Shown here piece by piece: positions 1 through 7,175 of a DNA stretch of 12,176 bases. This DNA comes from a bacterium UBA1790. Lineage in GTDB: Bacteria; Bacteroidota; Bacteroidia; Bacteroidales; Muribaculaceae. Positions within the stretch are counted from its first letter, which is position 1. Every line of letters begins with the position of its first letter. The notes under the pieces are model-generated. The model saw only the letters and a program-made list of their open reading frames with translations. It was not told where the DNA came from and ran no database searches. The position numbers and the translations under genes are program-made. The stretch covers positions 6,716 to 18,891 of the forward strand of contig DCGA01000038.1 in the NCBI GenBank assembly GCA_002314465.1. Direction: 5' to 3'.

Positions 1-392
1 ATGTCGTAATCGCCGTCGACATCGCACAGCGAGTAGTAGTTCATGCCGAAGTCGCTTGAGCCGATGGGCATGCGGCAGTAGGTAAAGTTGGCCTCTTCCT
101 TGCTGAAGAGCTTATTGATTACATCCTGACGCAGCTCGGGGCTGACATCGCAAAGGACATCCCAACCGAGTTCGTTAAAACATCCTCCCAGGCCGTCCAA
201 CTTCTGCTTCTGGTTATTAGTCACTTCGATTACCTGTGCGCCCTGTGCAGGGGCAGCAGCAAACTTCATTCCCTTAGCAAGTTGCCAGTAATTGCCCTCG
301 GTAGAAGTGCGCCACTCGACGCGCTGAGCCACTGCGGGAAATACCGATGATGCGAGCAGCGCCACGGCTGCCATGAAGTGGAGTCTTTTCAT
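1..392 (-). CDS. GH30-family glycoside hydrolase, N-terminal part (runs off window)
   Basis: This is the first 130 codons of a secreted GH30-like hydrolase; the 3' end lies beyond base 1. The protein begins MKRLHFMAAVALL and has a type I signal peptide with likely cleavage near residues 22-23 (PAVAQ). The mature part starts RVEW and contains GLGGCFNELGW at residues 67-77 and YCRMPI at 105-110, which match the start of the beta/alpha barrel in the neighbouring GH30 at the same residue numbers. By hand, 32 of 70 residues are identical over residues 61-130. The catalytic glutamates would lie downstream, outside the window. The ATG is 5 bases after the stop of the upstream gene, so its leader lies within that gene's end and translational coupling is likely. 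It is probably a periplasmic exo- or endo-beta-glycosidase; the specificity is unknown. Family assignment rests on similarity to the complete neighbour. Confidence 0.85.
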   Translation of the reverse strand, partial: MKRLHFMAAVALLASSVFPAVAQRVEWRTSTEGNYWQLAKGMKFAAAPAQGAQVIEVTNNQKQKLDGLGGCFNELGWDVLCDVSPELRQDVINKLFSKEEANFTYCRMPIGSSDFGMNYYSLCDVDGDYD

Positions 393-397
393 ATCTG

Positions 398-1819
398 TTA
401 TTCAGAGATTACAAATGTATTGAATGATCTTGCCTTCATCTTGAAGGTAATTGCCTGACCCTTCCACGCAACGCTCTTGGTGCGGTCGTTGTCCTCACAG
501 TTGGCAACGAAGAGAACCACCTTGCCGTCGGGGCGAACAAATGCGAGGGTATCCCAGTTGTTACCCATGACCTTGAGTTTGTAACTGCCGCGTGGCACGA
601 AGTGTCCAAAGTGCTTCATAAGGTAGTACTCGGGGGTATAGATAGCGGTGCGTGTCTTAGAGTCTACGCGGATGAGTGCGTTCTGGTCCCAACCCCACGA
701 ACTTGTACCCTTGTCCTTGAGCACCATGTTGAAGTACATGTATACGCCACAGCCGTCTTCCACATATTTCTTGATGCCCCACCAGGTGTGCTCGGCAGCA
801 CCCCAGTCAAAGGTACCGCTGCCACACTCGTTCTCGGTGCACATCATGGGCATGTCGTGGAATGTGGTGCGCATCTTCCTGATGACATCCTTGCCTTCCC
901 ACTGGAAGCCCATACCGCTCACATACTGGGCAGCATCGGGGTTGCCCATAACGGTCATGAGGTCGCTGTAGTTGCTCGTGTTCATGGTGCCGTGCCACAG
1001 TTGCACGTCCTTGTGCTCCTTCTGCATGCGCGGGCCCAGGTAGTTGATGTAGAAATTAGCGATAGACGAAGGTTTCCACGATGTGTTGGGCCAGATGTTG
1101 AACGTGTAAGGCTCATTCTGGAACATAATCATAGAGATTTTGATACCTTCCTTCTTATAGGCAGTGAGATACTTGCACAGATATTTTGAGAATGCGTCAA
1201 GCGTCTTGGGGTCTTGGAAAACCTGGTCCTCGGTACCTGCCTGAACCTGCTTTGCGGGGTCAAGCCCGTTAATCTTGTCGGCCTTGGTAGCGTAGTGGTT
1301 GTTAGTCTTCATCCATGTAGGAGGACTCCAGGGGCTTGCCCAAAGCATGAGGTCAGGATTAACCTTGAGAGCGCTCTTGATGTAGGGAATGAGACTGGTC
1401 TTGTCGTTCTTGACCGAGAAGTACTTCATGTCATAGTCACCACGAACCTCGGCATAGCTGTAGAACTTGCGCGCGAAGTCGTTGGCGGCAATCGGAGTGC
1501 GGCAATAACTGAAGGCAGCGCCGTCGGCACCGAAGAGTGCCTTGAAGACCTCGTTGCGGTCTTTCTTGCTGAGCAATTTCAGCGCGTCCCAACCCAGTTC
1601 ACCAAAACAACCACCCCAACCCAGGATGTTATGCTCCTTGTAGCGGGTAATCATGATGTCGTATACCTTGTCTTGATTGAACGCTTCAACCACAACTTCG
1701 CCGCCGTTTTTGTTCCAGCGGGCGTCGTTGGTCGAACTGGTCCATTCCACCTCTATGGCGCCCACCGAGGTTGCCATTGAAGCGAGGCACAGTAACGATA
1801 ATAACTTCTTAAATCTCAT
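398..1819 (-). CDS. GH30-family glycoside hydrolase (glucosylceramidase-like), secreted
   Basis: This complete 473-residue protein has a type I signal peptide (positive MRFKK, hydrophobic core, cleavage near GA/IEVEW at 21-22) and no convincing lipobox, so it is probably periplasmic. A short N-terminal beta segment is followed by the GH30 barrel: GWGGCFGELGW at 67-77, YCRTPI at 105-110, WSPPTWM at 164-170, QNEP at 234-237 and TENECG at 328-333. By family knowledge E236 of NEP is the acid/base. E329 is the likely nucleophile, in a position like the SEAC motif of human glucocerebrosidase. The C-terminal ~70 residues form the beta-sandwich that completes GH30 folds. Known GH30 activities include beta-1,6-glucanase, beta-glucosidase, beta-1,6-galactanase and xylanase; I cannot assign the subfamily. 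It lies 33 bases after the GH92 gene and 5 before a second GH30, consistent with operon expression. The family call is firm and the substrate is unknown. Confidence 0.92.
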   Translation of the reverse strand: MRFKKLLSLLCLASMATSVGAIEVEWTSSTNDARWNKNGGEVVVEAFNQDKVYDIMITRYKEHNILGWGGCFGELGWDALKLLSKKDRNEVFKALFGADGAAFSYCRTPIAANDFARKFYSYAEVRGDYDMKYFSVKNDKTSLIPYIKSALKVNPDLMLWASPWSPPTWMKTNNHYATKADKINGLDPAKQVQAGTEDQVFQDPKTLDAFSKYLCKYLTAYKKEGIKISMIMFQNEPYTFNIWPNTSWKPSSIANFYINYLGPRMQKEHKDVQLWHGTMNTSNYSDLMTVMGNPDAAQYVSGMGFQWEGKDVIRKMRTTFHDMPMMCTENECGSGTFDWGAAEHTWWGIKKYVEDGCGVYMYFNMVLKDKGTSSWGWDQNALIRVDSKTRTAIYTPEYYLMKHFGHFVPRGSYKLKVMGNNWDTLAFVRPDGKVVLFVANCEDNDRTKSVAWKGQAITFKMKARSFNTFVISE

Positions 1820-1852
1820 ATTTGTAATAGCTCTTGTTTTTTCAGTTTAATT

Positions 1853-4096
1853 TTACTTTTCAGGGTAAGGCAGTACACTGGGAGGCTCCTGGCCCACAGC
1901 CGAGCCCCAAGCGGTGTTGCGTCGTTCACCCATCACAAGGACGAGTGTACCGCCGTTCTTAATGTCGTCGTGGCTGAACCACGCCTTCTTGAGTGTCTTG
2001 CCGTTGAGCGTAGCACTCTGTATATATTTTGCCCTGTCGGTGCAGCCCTGTGCCACAATGCGCAGCACCTTGCCGCCGGCAAGCTTCACCTTGATTTCGC
2101 CAAAGAACGGGCTACCCAGCGTGTAAGCCGGCTGACCCGGGGTGACGGGATAGAATCCCATCATAGAGAATACCACGAATGCCGACATGCCGCCGCCGTC
2201 TTCATCGCCGGGAACACCCATGAGGTCGTCGCGGAACCACTCGTGAACGAGGTCACGAATCACCTTCTGGGTCATCCAGGGCTTGCCTGCGTAGGTATAC
2301 ATATAAGGTATGTGGAGCGAAGGCTCATTAGCCATCGAGAACTGGCCCACATTGCCAGTGTGGTGCGGCAGTTGGCTGTAGAACTCAAATTTGTTCTTGC
2401 CAAGCCACTCGCTGAAGGTGCGGTCGAGGTTCTCGCAGAACTTCTCGCGGCCACCCATCAGGTTAACAAGGTCGGCAGGGTTGTGCTGAACATCCCAGCG
2501 ATAAACCCAACCGTTGTTTTCGTCATAATAGTCACGTGCGCCCAAGCCACCGGCGAAGCGGTAGTCTATGTCGGGCAGGAAGTTACCGTCCTTATCCTTG
2601 GGATGGAAGAATCCGGTCTCGGGATTGAACAGGTTGCGGTAGTTGTAACTGCACTTGAGGTAGTGCTTAGCCTCGTCCTTGCGACCCAGTGCAGTAGCAA
2701 TGCGCGAGAGACACCACTGGTCGTAAGATGTGCCCAGTGTTACGGGAATAGGCTGGCGCTTCTCAAATCCGTTCACTCCGGGGTCGGTTTCCTTCTCACC
2801 CTTGGCTAGAGCGGGAACGTAGCCGTTCTTGTGATAGAACGAGTCGACGCTGCAAGCCTTGCCACCCTGCCAGGGCATGAGTGTCTTCTCCTCAATGGCG
2901 CGGCGGGTATATTCGTAAGCCTTGCCGAGGTCAAATCCTCGCAAGCCCTTGGCCCACGCGTCGGCCACAACCGCAACACCGTGGTTGCAATTCATGCGAC
3001 GAGAGTCGCCTGTGGGCGACGGGAAAGTGGGGAACCAATGGTTGCTGTCAAACTCGGCGGTACGAATGAGCGAAGTAATCATGTCAACCTCGCGGTCGGG
3101 CGAGATGAGCACACGCAGGGGGTGGGTAGCACGGTAGGTGTCCCACAACCAGTCGTCGGTGTAAAACTCGTGGCCGCTGTCCTTGTGCACCTTCTGGTCG
3201 ACGGCAAGGAAATACTTTCCGTACTCGCTGAGGCACACAGGGCGCTCATAGCAGCGGTAAAGCGATGTATAAAATACCCTAAGGTCGCTTTCGTGTGCCG
3301 GAGCACTCACCTCTATCTTACCCAGTTCCTCGTTCCACTTGTCGCGAGCGCGTATTGCCACCTTGTGGAGGTCAAAATTCTTGATTTCCTTCTCAAGGTT
3401 CTCCTTGGCCTGGTCAAGGCTGATGAACGACACAGCATAGCGCACATTTACAGTGCTCTTGCCCGCAAACTGCAGTGCCACGGCACCGTGGCCGGTCGAC
3501 TCGCTGTCGATGCGGCCCTTGCGCAATGCACCCGACTTAGAGGGCTTCTTGTCGAACTGAGCGTAGAAGTAGATTCTAACATTACCCCAGGTGTTCTGGT
3601 AACCCGAAACCTCCTTACCCTTCACGGTCATCTCGTTGCCATTGATAACGACAAAACCGGGATCTTTCTCACGGAAGGTGAAACGGTAGATTGCCGAATG
3701 CTCGGCGGGAGCATACTCGGCCTGCACACGCTGGCCGTCGATATCCACGCTGTAGTAGTAGGGCTTTACGGTCTCGTTGTCCCAATCGGTACCGATAACG
3801 TGACTGAGTTCCTGAGACTGGGTTGCCGAGATGTTGAACACAGCATTTTCGCGATGATTGCACACGAAAACGGGAAGTCCGTTGATGCGAGTGTCAACAT
3901 AACTGCCACGTTGGGGATACACGCGCATCATACCATAGGGCACGTGCACAGTGGGCAGCGTGGGCATGAGCAGGTGGCTGATGTTGCCCATGTAGGGGTT
4001 TACATAGTCGACCGGTGCAGTAGCCTGTACTGCACTGGATGTGAGAGCCGCCAGGCACGCTATTGAAAGAATTGCATGTCGCATCTTGCTGTTCAT
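1853..4096 (-). CDS. GH92-family glycoside hydrolase (alpha-mannosidase family), divergent N-terminus
   Basis: This complete 747-residue enzyme is of normal GH92 length. GH92 enzymes are Ca2+-dependent exo-acting alpha-mannosidases that invert configuration. It has a signal peptide ending near VQA (residues 23-25); an in-frame Met at residue 5 is a possible alternative start. After an N-terminal beta-domain come the (alpha/alpha)6 motifs: DDWLWDTYR at 314-322, SYDQWCLSRIA at 457-467, DENNGWVYRWDVQH at 525-538, ANEP at 589-592, and GDEDGGGMSAF at 630-640 followed by VFSMMGFYPVTPG. E526 occupies the position of the family's catalytic acid (EGNxW motif) and the GDED acidic cluster that of the general base. 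The usual N-terminal GTGGHGHT-like glycine/histidine motif is absent, replaced by GNISHLLMPTLPTVHVPYGM at 37-56. It is probably periplasmic. Family confidence is high; linkage specificity is open and might not be ordinary alpha-mannoside. Confidence 0.92.
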   Translation of the reverse strand: MNSKMRHAILSIACLAALTSSAVQATAPVDYVNPYMGNISHLLMPTLPTVHVPYGMMRVYPQRGSYVDTRINGLPVFVCNHRENAVFNISATQSQELSHVIGTDWDNETVKPYYYSVDIDGQRVQAEYAPAEHSAIYRFTFREKDPGFVVINGNEMTVKGKEVSGYQNTWGNVRIYFYAQFDKKPSKSGALRKGRIDSESTGHGAVALQFAGKSTVNVRYAVSFISLDQAKENLEKEIKNFDLHKVAIRARDKWNEELGKIEVSAPAHESDLRVFYTSLYRCYERPVCLSEYGKYFLAVDQKVHKDSGHEFYTDDWLWDTYRATHPLRVLISPDREVDMITSLIRTAEFDSNHWFPTFPSPTGDSRRMNCNHGVAVVADAWAKGLRGFDLGKAYEYTRRAIEEKTLMPWQGGKACSVDSFYHKNGYVPALAKGEKETDPGVNGFEKRQPIPVTLGTSYDQWCLSRIATALGRKDEAKHYLKCSYNYRNLFNPETGFFHPKDKDGNFLPDIDYRFAGGLGARDYYDENNGWVYRWDVQHNPADLVNLMGGREKFCENLDRTFSEWLGKNKFEFYSQLPHHTGNVGQFSMANEPSLHIPYMYTYAGKPWMTQKVIRDLVHEWFRDDLMGVPGDEDGGGMSAFVVFSMMGFYPVTPGQPAYTLGSPFFGEIKVKLAGGKVLRIVAQGCTDRAKYIQSATLNGKTLKKAWFSHDDIKNGGTLVLVMGERRNTAWGSAVGQEPPSVLPYPEK

Positions 4097-4135
4097 CTGC
4101 GGTAAATGTTAATTGTTAATGTATCCCTGCTCCTG

Positions 4136-4161
4136 CCGCAGTGGCAATGAAGCCACTGCGG
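4136..4161 (-). promoter_or_regulatory. Intercistronic hairpin, perfect 10-bp stem
   Basis: CCGCAGTGGC (4136-4145) and GCCACTGCGG (4152-4161) are exact reverse complements around a 6-base loop (TTCATT in the mRNA sense). The hairpin lies in the 92-base gap between the DUF1735-type lipoprotein gene and the GH92 gene, the longest gap in the window. No U-run follows it in the direction of transcription, so it is not a standard intrinsic terminator. It could protect 3' ends, mark a processing site, or modulate expression of the downstream enzyme genes. In addition CCGCAG lies directly before the GH92 ATG (4097-4102, read on the minus strand) and is complementary to the CTGCGG end of the 3' arm, allowing an alternative fold. 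The structure is seen directly; the role is inferred. Confidence 0.6.
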
Positions 4162-4188
4162 AGTGCGAGGGTGTGTTAAATCGTTTTA

Positions 4189-5094
4189 TCAGTTGCGCTG
4201 AACACAGTTTTCAACCATCGATACCCAAGTGCCGTTGGTGTCCTTGAAGCGATAAGCCATGTGGAACACATACTGGTTGTACTTGTTGATTTCCCAGTAG
4301 TTGCTCTCGGGATCTTCGATTTGCTCAACCTCACAATCGGCATAAGGAGTGATTGTGATGGTCTTGTCGTCGTTGATAGTAGCGACGATAGCACGCTTTG
4401 CAATCTCCTCCTTGGTAACGGTTGAGGGATTGTAAGTATTAGTACCTGCAAAGAAGCGAACCTTATTCTTGGAAAGGGGAGCCACGATACGGGTAACCGA
4501 GATACCTGAAGCATCGCTACCGCGAGTCTCTACACCTGTTACCTGATAGTAAGTGGTCGACTTCATCGTTGCATAGTCGTTCTTGAGCAGCACGCGATAC
4601 ATGACATAGCGCTTATTCTCGTTAATCTCGTGGTTGCTCACGCTCTTAATGCGCAAGGGGATAAAATAGGTTGAATCGGGGCACAGGCCATCAGGGTTAA
4701 CCTTGATGGGAAGCAGCGAATAGTTGTCCTCGCTGTTGGCCTTGAGCACAACCTTATAGTTATCGATAGAGTAGTGGCTGGGGTCGAGTTCCTTGGCATA
4801 CTTGCTCTCATCAAGGTCGTAGTTGATGTAGTTGTAGTTAGGTATAGCCTCGGGGTCGTATTCAAGTTCGACAGTCACATCGCTTGAGATGTGCTCGGTA
4901 CCACCACAATAAACGGTTACATAACCAGTGGTTGTCTCGCCCAACTGATGCTCAGTGCTGAAGATGTACTCAGTGTTAGAAAGCACGTAAATCACCTTCT
5001 TGTAGAGCTCACCACGGAACTGGGCGTTCTCGTCACAGCTGGTCATTGCCATTGCTACGAGCAGAGTCAGTGCAATATATAAATTACGTTTCAT
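4189..5094 (-). CDS. SusE-position surface lipoprotein, DUF1735/DUF4361-like
   Basis: This 301-residue protein has a lipoprotein signal peptide with lipobox MTSC, Cys20, followed directly by Asp-Glu-Asn. Acidic residues just after the cysteine fit the Bacteroidetes surface-export signal, so display on the outer face is likely. Residues about 30-170 look like the BT_3987-like (DUF1735) beta-sandwich: a start of the type KKVIYVLSNTEYIF, YSIDNYKVVLKANS in the middle and an LPIKV...YFIPLRI strand pair. Residues about 175-300 resemble the DUF4361 C-terminal domain that often follows it. The gene sits 42 bases after susD, where SusE/SusF-like surface glycan-binding proteins are normally encoded, so glycan capture beside SusCD is the most likely role. 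There is no sign of a catalytic site. Domain names come from remembered family patterns, not a search; the lipoprotein call and context are strong. Confidence 0.8.
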   Translation of the reverse strand: MKRNLYIALTLLVAMAMTSCDENAQFRGELYKKVIYVLSNTEYIFSTEHQLGETTTGYVTVYCGGTEHISSDVTVELEYDPEAIPNYNYINYDLDESKYAKELDPSHYSIDNYKVVLKANSEDNYSLLPIKVNPDGLCPDSTYFIPLRIKSVSNHEINENKRYVMYRVLLKNDYATMKSTTYYQVTGVETRGSDASGISVTRIVAPLSKNKVRFFAGTNTYNPSTVTKEEIAKRAIVATINDDKTITITPYADCEVEQIEDPESNYWEINKYNQYVFHMAYRFKDTNGTWVSMVENCVQRN

Positions 5095-5136
5095 TGTCTT
5101 CGTTATAATTAAGTCGTTAACAATTCATTTTTCTAA

Positions 5137-7152
5137 TTACCAACCGGGGTTCTGGTCGAGAGACTTAGACTTGCGAACCTCGTTGCGCTCGAGCGGAATG
5201 AGTACCATCTTCTTGTCGCACACGCGGTTGCGGTAGTCACTGTGGTTGACGATGGTGCGCACATAGTAGTTTGCAGCATCGGCCTCAACATTCATACCGG
5301 TGATGGGTTCTGACTCAACCTCCTCGAGAATACCCCAACGACGAACATCGTGGTAACGACGGCCCTCGCAGAAGAACTCGATGAAGCGCTCGTGGCGGAT
5401 GCAGGCATCAAATGATTCCTCGGTAGCAATCTCGGCATCGCTTACAGCGGGCTGAGCTACACGGAAACGTACCTGGTTGATTGCAAACTGAGCGTCGGCA
5501 AGGTTGGCAGCGCGAGAGAGTGTGTAGCTCTCACCGCTGGGAAGAGTAACTGTGTGGCTTGTAGTGAGGTGGTTAACAGCCTCGGCATAAGACAAGAGAA
5601 TCTCGGCATAACGGATGATAGCGAAGGTCTTGCTTGTGCGGGTCGAACCGTCACCATTGTACCAGTTATCCTCGGGGTGGATGTACTTCTTGAGCACGTA
5701 ACCTGTGATACAGCGGTTGCGGGGCTCAGAAATAGCCTTGTCGCTACCGGCGTTAGCACCGTTGTAGTAGTAGATTGTCTGCTGGCTGAAGTTGTTGTTG
5801 CTGCAAGAAGTAGCAGGCCAGTAGCAACCGTTGAAACCTACACAAGCATAGAAACGCCACTCGCGGTTAACATACATGTTGTTAGTACCACGCAGCAGAC
5901 GGTAACCCGAGTAAACCTGCTGTGCACGCAGTACGCCGGTCTCTGAGTAAGTACCGTCGGCACGGCCTTCCTCAATGGTCTCGCCATTCTTCAGGCGGAA
6001 CTCGTCGATTGCCTTCTGAGGAATACACATACCGTTGTAACCACCCATGAAGATGGGGAACGACTGCTGGGTGAAGCCCTGGATAGAACCAGATGTCTTA
6101 CCCCACACGAGCTCCTTGTTCTGCACGGGATAGGTAGTTCCGTTGAACATGTTGCAATAAGAACGATAAGCATCGATGTTACCTGCACCATAGGGGAAGT
6201 CGAGGTCGCTTACTGTAGCGGGCAGAGCCTCGGTCTTCTCGGTAACGTCACCAGTCTCGGTTACGCGGGGGAAGGTGTGGAGCGAATAACGCTTCATGTC
6301 CATCACGCGCTGGCAAGCTGCTGCTGCAAGAGCCCACTTATTCTCGTCGTAGGTTTGAGACACGTAGTTAACGCCGTCGGTCGAACGAGTCCATGTGCCG
6401 AAGTAGCGGCGAGCGGCAGCACCACCGTTATAAGCGGGGCTGGCAGCCTGCAGACGAACGCGAGCGATAAGACCATAGGCAGCGCCACGGGTGGGACGGC
6501 CGAAGTTGAGGATGGGCACATCCTCGGGGATGTACTTGGCAGCCTCTTCAAGTTCATTGCAGATGTACTCTACAGTCTCGTCGTAGGTTGCGCGAGCACG
6601 GTCATAGTAAGCGGCATCCTGGTTGTTGTCCATCACATCATCGCCGAGGAGGACTGAAGGACCATGAACCTGGAGAATCATCCAGTAAGAATAACCACGC
6701 AGGAAGTGAACGTAACCGAGGAGTTCGGCGCGCTGCAACGACGAGAGGTCCTTGCACTCACCTATGCGGTTGATAATCACGTTACATTTGCGAATCACCT
6801 TGTAGCAAGGAGTCCAAGTGTTCATGCTGCGCAGGTTGCTGGGGCTTACAAGACCCAGGGTAAGAGCCTTTCCGTGGAAGAGACCCTCGGTCATAAGGGT
6901 AAATATCTCGTCGGTAGCTGTTTCACCGGGAATAACGTCGTTACCGAAGATTGCACTCTCGTCGGGCAACTCACCGGCAGCACCCCACAGGTAGCGCTCC
7001 AGGTTGTTGCGACTGGTGAAAATAGAGTCATACTTCAGAGTGTCGTCAAAGTAACCGTCAACATCGAGGAACTTCTCACACGAGGTGGTAAATACCACTA
7101 CCAGCACTAAAGCGAACCAAAAGAGTTTTCTTAAACTATTCATAGTGTTCAT
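5137..7152 (-). CDS. SusD/RagB-family starch-binding-like outer-membrane lipoprotein
   Basis: This 671-residue lipoprotein is the glycan-binding lid of the SusCD import complex. Its lipobox is TTSC with Cys25, followed by EKFLDVDGYFDD, the typical start of mature SusD homologues; the acidic residue after the cysteine supports surface export. The N-terminal part carries the TPR-like helical scaffold (for example residues around 100-210) and the C-terminal part has the family hallmark EGRRYHDVRRWG at 596-607 and ends LDQNPGW, a very common SusD terminus. At 671 residues it is longer than classical SusD (~550), as in many PUL-specific members with extended binding loops. A second in-frame Met at residue 4 is an equally possible start. 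It lies 23 bases after susC, so the two are co-transcribed and should form one complex. The specificity cannot be read from the sequence. Confidence 0.95.
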   Translation of the reverse strand: MNTMNSLRKLFWFALVLVVVFTTSCEKFLDVDGYFDDTLKYDSIFTSRNNLERYLWGAAGELPDESAIFGNDVIPGETATDEIFTLMTEGLFHGKALTLGLVSPSNLRSMNTWTPCYKVIRKCNVIINRIGECKDLSSLQRAELLGYVHFLRGYSYWMILQVHGPSVLLGDDVMDNNQDAAYYDRARATYDETVEYICNELEEAAKYIPEDVPILNFGRPTRGAAYGLIARVRLQAASPAYNGGAAARRYFGTWTRSTDGVNYVSQTYDENKWALAAAACQRVMDMKRYSLHTFPRVTETGDVTEKTEALPATVSDLDFPYGAGNIDAYRSYCNMFNGTTYPVQNKELVWGKTSGSIQGFTQQSFPIFMGGYNGMCIPQKAIDEFRLKNGETIEEGRADGTYSETGVLRAQQVYSGYRLLRGTNNMYVNREWRFYACVGFNGCYWPATSCSNNNFSQQTIYYYNGANAGSDKAISEPRNRCITGYVLKKYIHPEDNWYNGDGSTRTSKTFAIIRYAEILLSYAEAVNHLTTSHTVTLPSGESYTLSRAANLADAQFAINQVRFRVAQPAVSDAEIATEESFDACIRHERFIEFFCEGRRYHDVRRWGILEEVESEPITGMNVEADAANYYVRTIVNHSDYRNRVCDKKMVLIPLERNEVRKSKSLDQNPGW

Positions 7153-7175
7153 TTTATAATGTAATGTTGTGGTTG

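Noticed and set aside
4055..4057. Cys14 of the GH92 protein as a lipobox cysteine
   Set aside because: The preceding residues (LSIA) do not give a Leu at the -3 position and a good type I cleavage site (VQA) follows, so a lipoprotein is unlikely.
2831..4066. Plus-strand open frame of 411 codons, and another at 1970-2809, opposite the GH92 gene
   Set aside because: Both are fully contained within a gene with clear GH92 motifs on the other strand and show no family features.
4136..4161. Hairpin as an intrinsic terminator ending the operon
   Set aside because: No U-tract follows the stem on the transcribed strand and the next gene begins about 40 bases later in the same direction; a processing or modulating role is more likely.
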